A stretch of 58,968 nucleotides of DNA from Oscillospiraceae bacterium (GCA_902788505.1 CADAKH010000018.1:1-58968), one strand, 5' to 3'. Shown: positions 8,036 to 17,184, numbered from the stretch's first letter. Numbers and translations are program-made. Notes: generated from the letters alone by a model not told the origin.

Positions 8036-9097
8036 TTACCAGCTTGCGGAGTCACCGAAGTTGTAGTCGTCATTGTAATCGCCCTGACCACCGTAACGTT
8101 CTCTGTTACTCCTGTCCTGAATATCGCGGATACGGTCTTCAGGAGACTGTGTCGGTGTAGGTTCACCATGACCCTGTCCGCCCGGAGTAGGAGTAGGTGT
8201 TCCCTGTCCCTGTCCGCCTGGTGTCGGTGTGGGGGTTCCTTCGCCCTCGCCGCCCGGAGTAGGTGTCGGTGTGCCTTCGCCTTCACCACCGGGAGTAGGT
8301 GTCGGTGTTCCTTCTCCTTCGCCGCCGGGTGTCGGTGTCGGAGTTTCGCCTTCGCCGCCCGGTGTAGGTGTGGGAGTTCCGTCTTCACCGCCGGGTGTAG
8401 GAGTAGGTGTCTCGCCGCCCGGTGTGGGTGTTGGAGTATCCGTGCCGCCCTGAGGTGTAGGTGTCGGTGACTGATCCTGACCCTGAGGTGTAGGTGTCGG
8501 AGTCTCTGTTGCATCCGCATCCGGCTTGGGTGAAGGTGTCGGCGTAGCCGTACCATTTTCCGGATTGGGTGTCGGCGTCGGAGTGTCTTCCGGCGGAGGC
8601 GGATTCTCGAACTGGTTCTTCAGAGACTCTATGAACTCGTTGATCTCGTTATAGAGCTTCTGGGCTGCGTAGTAGTGACCATCGTTGTTCTCTGTTGCGC
8701 AGTCGTTCTCTGCAAGAATGCTTTTCGCGGTCTCACAGATCTCGATGACATCCTTGTAGTTATCTTCGTCGATCGAATCAACGTCGATCGGTGTTACGTA
8801 AGAAAGAGCGTAGTTAACTCTGATCTTGCAGTCGTAGGGCTCGTCGGGTCTCAGGTTGAGCGCGAGCTGATACTCCTGCTTTGCCTTCTGATAGTCGCCC
8901 AGCTGATAGAAAACATTACCCTTGTTGAAGTGGTTGATATAAGGCTGGGTGAAGCCCAGGAAGCCGAGCTCGTTCTGCTGATAAATGCCCTGGCCGTAAT
9001 TCTCGATCATCTTTCTGTTGCCGAAATAATTGACAACAAGGATCGCCAGGAATGAGGCAGTAAGGATCCAGACTGCTATAGCTATTTTCTTTACCAT
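8036..9097 (-). CDS. TPR membrane protein with Thr-Pro repeat tail (MoxR operon)
   Basis: A 353-residue protein: N-terminal transmembrane helix (about 5-24), a short TPR-containing region (NVFYQLGDYQKAKQEYQLAL at 61-80), a low-complexity tail of TPTPTPGGEGEG-type repeats (171-320) and a charged C-terminus. It occupies the place of the TPR gene (BatC-like) that ends many MoxR-DUF58-VWA operons in Bacillota and Bacteroidota. The tail is extended, Pro-rich and acidic, and may act as a spacer or wall-spanning segment; the topology is not certain. It starts 3 bp after the upstream VWA gene. Confidence 0.8.
   Translation of the reverse strand: MVKKIAIAVWILTASFLAILVVNYFGNRKMIENYGQGIYQQNELGFLGFTQPYINHFNKGNVFYQLGDYQKAKQEYQLALNLRPDEPYDCKIRVNYALSYVTPIDVDSIDEDNYKDVIEICETAKSILAENDCATENNDGHYYAAQKLYNEINEFIESLKNQFENPPPPEDTPTPTPNPENGTATPTPSPKPDADATETPTPTPQGQDQSPTPTPQGGTDTPTPTPGGETPTPTPGGEDGTPTPTPGGEGETPTPTPGGEGEGTPTPTPGGEGEGTPTPTPGGEGEGTPTPTPGGQGQGTPTPTPGGQGHGEPTPTQSPEDRIRDIQDRSNRERYGGQGDYNDDYNFGDSASW
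8138..8587 (-). repeat. Coding minisatellite for Thr-Pro-Gly-Glu repeats
   Basis: About 450 bp encode residues 171-320 as repeated TPTPTPGG units separated by short spacers that change from acidic (EGEG, EDG) to Gln-rich (QGQG). The clearest period is 36 bp (12 residues) between residues 264 and 300. Synonymous differences between units show that it is not a very recent expansion, although the number of units could still vary between strains. Confidence 0.85.
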
Positions 9098-9100
9098 GCG

Positions 9101-10054
9101 TCAGGCCCTCCTCTTAACGCTTATGAATTCATAAGCGATCAATGCTGCGAGCGGGATAACGAACCAGAAGTAAATATCGGCATAGCCGTACTTAGTGGTC
9201 TCTTCCTCCTCTGCGTCCAATACATCCATGACATCCATGATAATAGGATCGATATTCTCCTGGCTTGTCATGTGGACATAAGGGATTCCGAGGTCGTCCG
9301 AGAGCTGCTCGAGATTATCTTCATCGATATAGGAGATAGCCGGTTCATACGGATAAGATCTCTTATCTTCTACCAGAACGACCTCATCGTAGAGCTCGTC
9401 GTAGTAGTGCATCTGGCCGCCCTTGTCTGTGCCGTAGCCCATTACTGCGCCGCCTTCGATACCGTCAGCGATGTCTGCGAAAGAGTCGAGCTTGTTCTTG
9501 TCGGTATTCTCACCGTCTGTGATGAAGAATACGACTACGTGTCCGTCGCCCAGGATCGTTGCGTTGTCGATCATCTGGCCGAGAAGCTTTTTCGCGACAT
9601 TGATATTGGTACCGGTTGCGTGGTAATCGGCAAGCGGATAGATCGAATTGACCGCAGACTTGATGTAAGCGGTGTCGTCCGTGAAAGGAGCAACGAGATT
9701 GACGTCGTTGTTGAAGTCGATAAGGCAGAACTTCGCGCCGACCATCTGCTCCGTGATGTACTCGACATCGGCCTTGACACCGTTCATACGGGGCTCAATG
9801 CCGTTGTAGTCTTCAGCCATCATGCTGAGCGTGTCGTCGATTACGATGATGCAATAGCAGTTGAGCTTCTGTCTCATGACTTTGACTTCGTCCGAAATGT
9901 ACATTGGCCTCAGATTGATCGCGAAAAGAAGGACCACGATCAGACACTGTCTGATATAAGGAACTATGCCTTTGCGCTTGATAGCCAAAAGACCGATACA
10001 GATTATGACCATTAACCAGATGGGAATCATAGGTTCAAAAGTTATCTTATCCAT
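9101..10054 (-). CDS. VWA-domain membrane protein (BatB-like)
   Basis: A 317-residue protein with transmembrane helices at both ends (about 8-23 and 36-50; 295-312) and a von Willebrand A domain between. The metal site reads IVIDDTLSMM, i.e. DxTxS in place of the canonical DxSxS, so metal binding is plausible but modified; a later FFITDGEN provides the second acidic motif. In MoxR operons the paired VWA proteins are thought to act with the AAA ATPase in assembling or stressing membrane complexes. It begins 4 bp after the first VWA gene. Confidence 0.82.
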   Translation of the reverse strand: MDKITFEPMIPIWLMVIICIGLLAIKRKGIVPYIRQCLIVVLLFAINLRPMYISDEVKVMRQKLNCYCIIVIDDTLSMMAEDYNGIEPRMNGVKADVEYITEQMVGAKFCLIDFNNDVNLVAPFTDDTAYIKSAVNSIYPLADYHATGTNINVAKKLLGQMIDNATILGDGHVVVFFITDGENTDKNKLDSFADIADGIEGGAVMGYGTDKGGQMHYYDELYDEVVLVEDKRSYPYEPAISYIDEDNLEQLSDDLGIPYVHMTSQENIDPIIMDVMDVLDAEEEETTKYGYADIYFWFVIPLAALIAYEFISVKRRA

Positions 10055-10058
10055 CTGC

Positions 10059-11093
10059 TTACACCTTCAAAATAAATGCTACAAGGAGCATAAGACTTAA
10101 TGAGAGCAGTAAGAGCCTGAATGGCTTTTCCGGTGTCTCATATTCGATTATCTCGTACTGTGTGTCGTCGAGTGTTGCGATCTGGGCTCTGATGTCGGAC
10201 ACGATGTTCTCAACGATATCGCTATCTTCACCATAGTAGAATGTTCCGCCTGTACCCTCGACAACATCCTTCATCATCTGACGGTCTGCATCGACCATCT
10301 TCTCTGTGCCGACACCGAAAACAGTGATGTCTCTGTCTTCGCACATCTGGCCTGCTTCCGGAAGAGTAATGATCTCTTCGCCCAGGAGCTCGTTATCCGT
10401 CGAGAGGATGATGACTCTCGTACGGTCGGGTTTCTCCTCATAGTCGTAGAAGTCGAGGCAGGCAGCGGCAAGGCCGTCACCGATGATGGAAGAACCTCTC
10501 TCCTCGTTATCTACAAGAGTACCGTTACTGATATAAGCATCCATCTCATATAACTTGTCTGAGAAAAGGATCTTGCCGTTCATGTAATCGAGTCTCATCT
10601 TGAGACCTTCCTTGACCTTGTCCAGAACCTCGATTATGTAGTTGTAATCGTTGGTCAGGGGGCAGAGAAGGACCGGAGACGAGTTGAAGATGACGATGCC
10701 GAAACGCTCGCCGTTCAATTCTCTTACTACGTCTTCGAGCTTATCGATGAGCTCTGCATTCAGATGGTCGCATGTGGTTGAGATATCCATGCAGAGGATG
10801 ATGTCCCTGTTATAGTTTGCAAGCTGTCTGGACTCTGTCTTGTATGGTCTTGCCATAACGAATCCGGACAAAAGGATGCTTGTGATGATGAGAACGATAA
10901 GGACATACTTGAGGATCGTATTCCAGACGAGTCTTGCCTTGAAGCCCGAATCGTTTTTCAGGTAATCGGGAATGTAAGACTTCTTACCGCCCTTATACTT
11001 TCTCTTTACCTTGAACGTGATAAATGTAACGATAACAAATACCGCTGCAATACCCGCACAGATATATAAAGCTAACGGATTCTTCAGTTCCAT
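10059..11093 (-). CDS. VWA-domain membrane protein (BatA-like)
   Basis: A 344-residue protein with two N-terminal helices (about 8-26 and 60-82), a VWA domain (about 95-310) and a C-terminal helix (325-343). The metal site ILCMDISTT is DxSxT, and VIILSTDNE replaces the usual T-D-G. It overlaps the preceding gene by 10 bp, showing tight coupling. Together with the next VWA protein it forms the usual pair of the MoxR-DUF58 system. Confidence 0.82.
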   Translation of the reverse strand: MELKNPLALYICAGIAAVFVIVTFITFKVKRKYKGGKKSYIPDYLKNDSGFKARLVWNTILKYVLIVLIITSILLSGFVMARPYKTESRQLANYNRDIILCMDISTTCDHLNAELIDKLEDVVRELNGERFGIVIFNSSPVLLCPLTNDYNYIIEVLDKVKEGLKMRLDYMNGKILFSDKLYEMDAYISNGTLVDNEERGSSIIGDGLAAACLDFYDYEEKPDRTRVIILSTDNELLGEEIITLPEAGQMCEDRDITVFGVGTEKMVDADRQMMKDVVEGTGGTFYYGEDSDIVENIVSDIRAQIATLDDTQYEIIEYETPEKPFRLLLLSLSLMLLVAFILKV

Positions 11094-11578
11094 TCAGATA
11101 CCAATCTCCTTGACTTTGCCAAATGATCCCTAACATCACCTTCCGAAATCTTATCGAATTCCGGCTGGTAGTACTCTCCTACAAGATTTGCGAGGCCCTT
11201 ATACTCGGTCTGGTTGATCTCGTAGAGAGCGAACTTATCAACTTCCGTACCTGTTGCCCTGTAAACAAAGTCTCTTACGACACGGCTCATGCCTTCGTAA
11301 GCAGGTCTGATCTTTGTCGGATCCTCATTGAATTTAGCTTCAATGCCATCCAGGAGGGCAAGATATTCAGCCTTGAGCTTTGTCATGTCAGGCTTAACGA
11401 AAACCTTCTCCTCAACGATCTGTTTCTGCTCTTTCTCCTTCCTCTTCCAATCCTTAAGAAGCTGGTAAAGGAACATGAGGATGATAGAAACTGTGAGAAC
11501 AGCAAGGATCGCTCCCGTTATTATTATCGGAAGTTGTGAGAAATCAAATAATCTTCTTAAGTTTATCGTCGTTTCCAT
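11084..11578 (-). CDS. DUF4381-like membrane protein of the MoxR operon
   Basis: A 164-residue protein with one transmembrane helix (about 17-40) and a cytoplasmic helical domain that includes RPAYEGMSRVVRDFVYRATG and DVRDHLAKSRRLVSEWN. Position between DUF58 and the first VWA gene, length, topology and the VRDF pattern match the DUF4381-type partner of MoxR operons, although sequence similarity by eye is modest. Function is unknown. Confidence 0.65.
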   Translation of the reverse strand: METTINLRRLFDFSQLPIIITGAILAVLTVSIILMFLYQLLKDWKRKEKEQKQIVEEKVFVKPDMTKLKAEYLALLDGIEAKFNEDPTKIRPAYEGMSRVVRDFVYRATGTEVDKFALYEINQTEYKGLANLVGEYYQPEFDKISEGDVRDHLAKSRRLVSEWN

Positions 11579-11622
11579 AACCTATTGATCTGTCTTACTC
11601 TTCTTATTTATCTATCCGTTTA

Positions 11623-12504
11623 TCAGTTTACCGTCTTGTTCTTTTCGAGAAGCTCGGCGATCTTACCGTCAACTCTCGTTGCCGTATCGACCTCGACCCA
11701 CGGTATTCCGTATCTGTTGAGCTTCTTCTCGGCCTGTTTCTCGAGATCTTCCATGATCTTCTTCTGCTGCTTCTGCAGTGACTTGCTCTGCGCGATGAAC
11801 GGCGGCATGTATCCGCGGCTCTCGACATTGTAGACCTTTTTGCCGTAAATATCGGTGTCGCTTACCTTGATGAGCAGCACATCGTGAACCATGGTGATCT
11901 GGCCAAGAAGGTTCTCCTTGAGGCTGATGATTCCTTCGGTGTCGGTTACCATTACGACGATCATGCGTCTCTTGATGTTGTGCATGATGTACTTCAGGAT
12001 ACCGTTGAGTTCGGACTTGTTGGTCGGAGTAAGGCACTTCGCATAGCCTTCGAGAAGGAACTCGAGATTAAGGAAACCAGTCTTGAAAGGCGATCTCTCC
12101 ATTTTCTCTTCGTTATAGTAAAGGCCGCTTACATAATCACCGTTGTCGGTGACCATGTATCCCAAAGTACCGCCGGCCATAAGGGCTACTTCGCCCTTCT
12201 CCTCGCCGGCCTTGGTATCGGCAAGCATCCTTCTGTTGGCATCCATGACCAGCATGATGTTGTGCTTCTTCTCGGCAATATAAGACCTGATAAGAACCTT
12301 CTGGGATCTTGACGTTGCCTTCCAGTCGATATCCTTGATATCGTCGCCGGGCACATACTCACGGAGCTCATCGAAATTCATACTCCTGCCCTTGTAGATG
12401 GAGTTGTATGAACCGTCGAGAACTCTGCTCGTCGTCTTATCCGTGGCTATCGTCTTATAACGCTTAAGCCCGAATTTAATTTTCGAGACGTAGTCTAAGT
12501 TCAT
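11623..12504 (-). CDS. DUF58 protein
   Basis: A 293-residue protein with the family signature YVPGDDIKDIDWKATSR (about 47-63) followed by a VWA-like fold with LVMDANRRM. DUF58 proteins accompany MoxR ATPases and are believed to be their direct partners. The ATG overlaps the moxR stop as ATGA, so translation is coupled. Unlike many homologues it lacks obvious N-terminal transmembrane helices. Confidence 0.88.
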   Translation of the reverse strand: MNLDYVSKIKFGLKRYKTIATDKTTSRVLDGSYNSIYKGRSMNFDELREYVPGDDIKDIDWKATSRSQKVLIRSYIAEKKHNIMLVMDANRRMLADTKAGEEKGEVALMAGGTLGYMVTDNGDYVSGLYYNEEKMERSPFKTGFLNLEFLLEGYAKCLTPTNKSELNGILKYIMHNIKRRMIVVMVTDTEGIISLKENLLGQITMVHDVLLIKVSDTDIYGKKVYNVESRGYMPPFIAQSKSLQKQQKKIMEDLEKQAEKKLNRYGIPWVEVDTATRVDGKIAELLEKNKTVN

Positions 12505-13496
12505 GGAGTAACGATTGCTCCGACAATAGCATCAACGATGGTCTCTTCCTTAACGCCGTCAGCGATGGCAGCGAAGTTGAGCATGATCCTGTGACGCATT
12601 ACTTCGTGTCTCATAGCCTTAACGTCGTCAGGTGTAACGTAAGCTCTGCCCTGGATAAGAGCAACAGCCTTGGAAACTTCCATGAATGCGATAGCGGCAC
12701 GTGTGGAAGAACCCATAGCGATATAGCTTGCAAGGTTCGGTGCGATATACTTCGAAGGATCACGTGTAGCCTGAACGATATCGACAATGTACTTCTTGAT
12801 CGCAGGTGAGATGTAAACCTTCTTGCAGAGATTCTGTAAGAACTCAATGTCCTCGATAGTAACGACTGCTTTGGAAGCCGTGAAGACTTCGCCCTCGATC
12901 CTGTTGAGGATCTCGACCTCGTCGTTGGTATTAGGATATGTAATTACTTCCTTAAGAAGGAATCTGTCCTGCTGAGCCTCGGAAAGTTCATATGTACCTT
13001 CCTGCTCGATCGGGTTCTGTGTAGCGATAACGATAAATACCGGCGGAAGCTTATAGGTCTGGCCTCCGATACTTACTGATCTCTCCTGCATGGCCTCGAG
13101 CATGGCGCTCTGTGTCTTGGCACTGGAACGGTTGATCTCGTCGAGGAGCAGGAAGTTAGCATAAACAGGTCCGATCTTAGTCTCGAACGTATTGTTTGTC
13201 ATATTGAATGTCTGCGTACCGATGATGTCGGAAGGCAGAAGGTCAGGCGTACACTGAACTCTCGAGAAGGATCCGCCTACGGCCTCTGTCATGACCTTGG
13301 CAGCAGTTGTTTTTGCAAGACCCGGAACTGACTCGAGCAGGATGTGGCCGTTTGCGATCATGGAGACCAGGAGCGACACACCGAGCTGAGACTGACCTAC
13401 GATCTTGGAATTGTAGTAAGTCCTGATGTTGTTGATGATCGTATTGGCTCTGGCGAGCTCATCAACATTGATGTTCATTACGAGTTGTTCAGCCAT
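12501..13496 (-). CDS. MoxR-family AAA+ ATPase
   Basis: A 331-residue AAA+ ATPase. The modified Walker A of this family (SVPGLAKTT), Walker B with sensor (FLLLDEINRSSAKTQ), the ATQNP sensor-1 segment and an arginine-finger region are all visible. MoxR proteins act as chaperones for metal insertion or assembly of membrane and VWA-containing complexes. It is the first gene of a six-gene minus-strand operon (MoxR, DUF58, DUF4381-like, VWA, VWA, TPR). A consensus -10 box lies about 80 bp upstream. Confidence 0.92.
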   Translation of the reverse strand: MAEQLVMNINVDELARANTIINNIRTYYNSKIVGQSQLGVSLLVSMIANGHILLESVPGLAKTTAAKVMTEAVGGSFSRVQCTPDLLPSDIIGTQTFNMTNNTFETKIGPVYANFLLLDEINRSSAKTQSAMLEAMQERSVSIGGQTYKLPPVFIVIATQNPIEQEGTYELSEAQQDRFLLKEVITYPNTNDEVEILNRIEGEVFTASKAVVTIEDIEFLQNLCKKVYISPAIKKYIVDIVQATRDPSKYIAPNLASYIAMGSSTRAAIAFMEVSKAVALIQGRAYVTPDDVKAMRHEVMRHRIMLNFAAIADGVKEETIVDAIVGAIVTP

Positions 13497-13560
13497 AAAA
13501 ACCTCTCATTCTTGGCGCTTTTGCCGCTCTTTGCGGCCCGCGCTTATTAACCGTAAAAAT

Positions 13561-13580
13561 ATTTTGACTTGCCTATTATA
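13561..13580 (-). promoter_or_regulatory. Promoter -10 and shared downstream word, moxR operon
   Basis: On the minus strand a consensus TATAAT (13580-13575) is followed by AGG and CAAGTCAAAAT. The -35 region is poor. The same word CAAGTCAAAAT directly follows the TATAAT upstream of the cyclic-nucleotide-binding gene at 20340-20356. Confidence 0.5.
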
Positions 13581-13774
13581 CTATCTAAGGCGCAAATTTT
13601 ATAAGAATTTTGTAAGAATGCTTCATTTTTGCGCCATTTTCGTGGTATTTCCCATTTTGTTTTATGTCCTTTCCTATGTTTTCACACTATTTGTACAGAT
13701 GAGGAATGAGAAATGTTGCAGTGTGGCAAAAATTTTTGAGCCGGAAATACTGTGCCGTAAGTGTCTAATTTTCC

Positions 13775-13790
13775 ATGGGATATATCCCAT
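13775..13790. promoter_or_regulatory. Perfect 16-bp palindrome, candidate operator
   Basis: ATGGGATATATCCCAT, flanked symmetrically by AATTT and AAATT. No stem-loop tail follows, so a dimeric repressor site is more likely than a terminator. Confidence 0.4.
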
Positions 13791-13918
13791 ATGAAATTAG
13801 GCATTCTCAATGGCATGTTTTTGTACAGCTGTCGTTGCTGTTAAGGCGGGCTGAAGTGCAACATTCCCGGCTGTGTATCTGTATTAAAGATAGAGCATAC
13901 GCAAGGGGGATACTGCAT

Positions 13919-14995
13919 ATGAATAGAAAAAGTCTCATTTCCGGGTTGCTGGCTGCGGCAGTGCTTATGGGCGCCGCGGCTTGCGACAGGAATACGGGAA
14001 GGGACGTTCCCGCTGACATAAGTGATGATATCGCGGGCGTGGAAGACACCGCTGCAACTGACGACACGATCAAGGTGACGATCGCTGAGACCGGTTCCGG
14101 AGATGCTGACACAGACACAGATTCATCCGGCAAAACAGATGTCACCACGGCGGGTCTGCCGGTGCCGACAAGTGAATACGATCCGATTGTTTTCATGTAT
14201 ACATACTCGAACATGGCGTGGCACTATGAAACGATGTGCACGCTGATAACGGCAAGCGGCGAGGTTTATATTTTCAGGGACAATCCGGCAGTGTCGATGA
14301 TGCATAACGGACGCGATATAGAGCTGGAATATCTCAAGGAATATGCGGAGCCGTCATGGAACTTGGATCACGAAGACATCGAAGAGCTCTATGAGGTCTG
14401 TTGCGCAGTAGCGCCTGACGTTGAGACTGATATGGTGCATGCTGCTTACGACAGAGGCGAATACAAATTCACATGCATTGATCAGGAGACGGGCCGTGAG
14501 ATAACGGTATCCGTTGACGGCGATTACAGGATGGAGACTGACGATCCTACGCTTAAAGAGGCGCAGGAACTTTCTGAGGACCTCCTTGCGGGCATCAGGG
14601 GCCCTATCACGGATCTCAAGCTCAATCTGTATTCTTATTGCATAAGCGCGCCTTATGGCGGCACGGAACTTATCGGAACGCATTTGGTTTTCGACAGCTT
14701 TGAAAAGCTTGCCCGGTACTGCGAAGAAAACGGGATAGAGCTTGATGTGGAAGCTGCAAGGGAACAGTTTGAAGAGGCGTCTTACATAATGCTCCAGGTT
14801 TTCGATACGGACCAGAGACTGAGCGGAGTGCTTATCACGGATGATGAAGTACTGCAGCTCCTGCCTTCGCTCGAAGCATTTGAATACGATCCTGCTTATG
14901 ACGGCAAGGTCGGTGTAGGCATGTGGAGATTTGAGGGTTTTGAGGAGGGCCGCTACGTTGACGAGAACGGCGATCCGTGGGTCTTGTACGGATAA
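13919..14995 (+). CDS. Lipoprotein of unknown function
   Basis: A 358-residue lipoprotein. The start at 13919 follows AAGGGGGA (13903-13910) and opens a signal MNRKSLISGLLAAAVLMG with lipobox AAAC. A Thr/Asp-rich linker (about 25-75) leads to a globular acidic domain with no motif I recognise; it includes YSNMAWHYETMC and WNLDHEDIEELYEV. It probably faces outward. It converges with the AGCS symporter gene, only 3 bp apart. Confidence 0.8.
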   Translation: MNRKSLISGLLAAAVLMGAAACDRNTGRDVPADISDDIAGVEDTAATDDTIKVTIAETGSGDADTDTDSSGKTDVTTAGLPVPTSEYDPIVFMYTYSNMAWHYETMCTLITASGEVYIFRDNPAVSMMHNGRDIELEYLKEYAEPSWNLDHEDIEELYEVCCAVAPDVETDMVHAAYDRGEYKFTCIDQETGREITVSVDGDYRMETDDPTLKEAQELSEDLLAGIRGPITDLKLNLYSYCISAPYGGTELIGTHLVFDSFEKLARYCEENGIELDVEAAREQFEEASYIMLQVFDTDQRLSGVLITDDEVLQLLPSLEAFEYDPAYDGKVGVGMWRFEGFEEGRYVDENGDPWVLYG

Positions 14996-14998
14996 GCC

Positions 14999-16525
14999 TT
15001 ACTCTGCGCCGTTCCTGACGAGTTCCTCGTGCTCTTTCTGGATCGCGGGGTCAAACGAGAGCATCGGCTCAACATCGTTCCTGCCCTTGATGCGTCTTGC
15101 GACATAGTTTGACGTGATCTTCATTACGAGCGGACAGAGGGCAATGACGCCAATGAGATTGGGGATCATCATGAGACCGTTGAAGGTGTCGGAGATGTCC
15201 CACGCAAGAGAGCTCTCCATGACCGCGCCGGATACTATCAGGATTACGAAAAAGACCTTATAGACAATGGCGGCTTTCGTGCCGAGGAGATATTCAACTG
15301 ATTTGCTGCCATAGTGAGACCAGCCCAATACAGTCGTGAAAGCAAACAGCAGGATCGCCACTGCGATGAACCATTCGCCGGGCTTGCCGAAAACATTGCT
15401 GAACGCCTTGGCTACAAGCGTCGCATCATCAACGCCTTCTTTGACAAGACCTGTCTCGAGATCGATGTAACCTGATGTGAGAACGACCAAAGCGGTCATT
15501 GTGCAGACGACAAATGTATCAGCGAAGACTTCGAAGATACCCCACATGCCCTGCTTAACGGGCTCTTTGACATCGGAATTCGAGTGGACCATAACGGATG
15601 AACCGAGACCCGCCTCGTTGGAGAAGACACCTCTCTTGCAGCCGTTGGTGATGACTTCCTTTATTGCGATTCCGGCGATGGCGCCTGCTACGGGCTTGAT
15701 GCCGAAAGCAAATCTGAAGATAGCTACGAAAGCGGAAGGCACTGCCGGGATGTGAATGGTGACAAGGATGAGTGCGCCGATTATGTAGGCGACCGCCATG
15801 AAGGGGACGACTTTCTCGGCAACTGCTGCGATCCTCTTGAGACCGCCGATGATTATTATGCCTGCTCCGATCATCAGAATAACTCCGATCAGAAGAGGTA
15901 CTAATTTAATATTTCCGAAAACCGTCAGATCTTTTTGTTTCTCTGGGACGAAAGCGGATATAAGATTCAAAGTGATCTTGTTGATCTGACCCATGTTGCC
16001 GATACCGAACGAAGCAAGGATCGCAAAACATGCGAAGAAGACTGCCAGGACTTTGCCGATCACTTTGCAGCCCTTGTAAGATCCAAGACCGTCCTGCAGA
16101 TAGTACATCGCACCGCCGGACCACTCGCCGTCGGAGTTTTTCCTTCTGTAGAAGATGCCGAGAACGTTCTCCGAATAGTTTGTCATCATGCCGAAGAATG
16201 CTGCGACCCACATCCAGAAAACTGCGCCGGGACCACCGAGGCAGATAGCTGCCGATACACCTGCGATGTTGCCTGTACCGATAGTTGCGGCCAGAGCCGT
16301 GCAAAGCGCCTGGAACTGGGAGACACTGGACCTGTCACTCTTGTTGTGACTCTTCTTGTCGAAGACACCGCCGCCGGTCTTTTTCCACCAGTGACCGAAA
16401 TGAGTAATCTGGAAAAACTTCGTAACTACAGTCATCAAAATTCCTGTGCCGATAAGAAGGACGAGGCCTACCTTGACCCAGACAAATGAATTTATGGCAT
16501 TGTTGATATTGGTAAGGTTCTCCAT
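14999..16525 (-). CDS. Sodium:amino-acid (alanine/glycine) symporter, AGCS family
   Basis: A 508-residue integral membrane protein with about 10-11 helices. The AGCS signature is clear: QFQALCTALAATIGTGNIAG, followed by GGPGAVFWMWVAAFFGM and EVITNGCKRGVFSNEAGLGS (read as separate segments). It imports alanine, glycine or glutamine with Na+. I prefer the ATG at 16525 (MENLTNINNAINSFVW), which matches the family N-terminus; an in-frame ATG at 16555 would add ten polar residues. Both have weak ribosome binding sites. It is monocistronic. Confidence 0.92.
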   Translation of the reverse strand: MENLTNINNAINSFVWVKVGLVLLIGTGILMTVVTKFFQITHFGHWWKKTGGGVFDKKSHNKSDRSSVSQFQALCTALAATIGTGNIAGVSAAICLGGPGAVFWMWVAAFFGMMTNYSENVLGIFYRRKNSDGEWSGGAMYYLQDGLGSYKGCKVIGKVLAVFFACFAILASFGIGNMGQINKITLNLISAFVPEKQKDLTVFGNIKLVPLLIGVILMIGAGIIIIGGLKRIAAVAEKVVPFMAVAYIIGALILVTIHIPAVPSAFVAIFRFAFGIKPVAGAIAGIAIKEVITNGCKRGVFSNEAGLGSSVMVHSNSDVKEPVKQGMWGIFEVFADTFVVCTMTALVVLTSGYIDLETGLVKEGVDDATLVAKAFSNVFGKPGEWFIAVAILLFAFTTVLGWSHYGSKSVEYLLGTKAAIVYKVFFVILIVSGAVMESSLAWDISDTFNGLMMIPNLIGVIALCPLVMKITSNYVARRIKGRNDVEPMLSFDPAIQKEHEELVRNGAE

Positions 16526-16674
16526 AACTGTACTCGCTTCGCAGGATTTATGCATTCCTCGCGGGAAATGCCGGAAACATAATAAAAGATACGGGCTGAG
16601 ACCGCAAGTTATAAGAGAAAAATGTATTTCAACTGCAATATCGCCGGTTTACGGTACGATCAAAAAGCGGGATC

Positions 16675-17184
16675 TTACTTCCTGGTCTTCTCCCATTTTT
16701 TCTTGACTTCCCCGGCCTTGGCGATGATCTTCTCTTTCCAATCGTCATCCTGGGCATCAAGCTGGTAAGCATCAAATCCGAACTCCCGTCCGTAGGAGCA
16801 GATAACGGATTCATCATCAACGTGAAGCGATATCCTGTACCTGTTGGGGACTTTCTGGGGAAGTATCTGCGCTCTTCCCTGCTGAACCTCTTTATTGTGT
16901 CTCGTGCCGTTGACTATTCCGTCGAACCTGACACCATAATGTCTGAACAGCAGTTTAATATAGTTCTCGGAACGGAAAGAAGATGTGTACACCCAGACTT
17001 CATAACCCAGCTTCTGCAGGGAATTGATGAGGTCGGGCGTGCCGAGCCTGAGACGCTCTTTGTAGATGCGGTTGAAGGGAAACCGGAGTTCCTTTTCCGT
17101 TTTATGAGTCTTTGGATTCACGAAAAGAACTTCATCCAGGTCAAAAGAAACCCTCATCTTGTCCAGGTCATCTTTTGGCTTCAT
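16675..17184 (-). CDS. HAD-like hydrolase, paralogue of the next upstream gene
   Basis: A 169-residue HAD-like protein. Motif I is SFDLDEVLF (nucleophile D plus D+2), motif II VWVYTSS, and motif IV LHVDDES. Sequence, including RLGTPDLINSLQKLGYEVWVYT, lines up along its whole length with the C-terminal half of the gene just upstream, so the two arose by duplication. The start at 17184 has GGAGAAG upstream and overlaps the upstream gene by 17 bp. The substrate is unknown; the intact DxD and Thr suggest a working phosphatase. Confidence 0.72.
   Translation of the reverse strand: MKPKDDLDKMRVSFDLDEVLFVNPKTHKTEKELRFPFNRIYKERLRLGTPDLINSLQKLGYEVWVYTSSFRSENYIKLLFRHYGVRFDGIVNGTRHNKEVQQGRAQILPQKVPNRYRISLHVDDESVICSYGREFGFDAYQLDAQDDDWKEKIIAKAGEVKKKWEKTRK

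Larger units (their letters stand above)
13497..13918. other. Intergenic region between divergent moxR operon and lipoprotein
   Basis: 422 bp without a convincing gene. It holds the moxR promoter near 13575 and a perfect palindrome at 13775-13790. A long in-frame extension of the lipoprotein frame up to 13775 lacks a ribosome binding site and a signal peptide, so I treat it as non-coding. Confidence 0.6.

Noticed and set aside
7880..8470. Long plus-strand frame rich in Cys, Arg and Ser
   Set aside because: It is the antisense reading of the Thr-Pro repeats of the TPR protein; the composition is explained by the repeat.
13775..13918. N-terminal extension of the lipoprotein back to 13775
   Set aside because: It would place the signal peptide internally; a good ribosome site lies directly before 13919.
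16526..16674. Glycine or other riboswitch upstream of the AGCS symporter
   Set aside because: The leader is only about 150 bp and none of the conserved riboswitch cores could be recognised.
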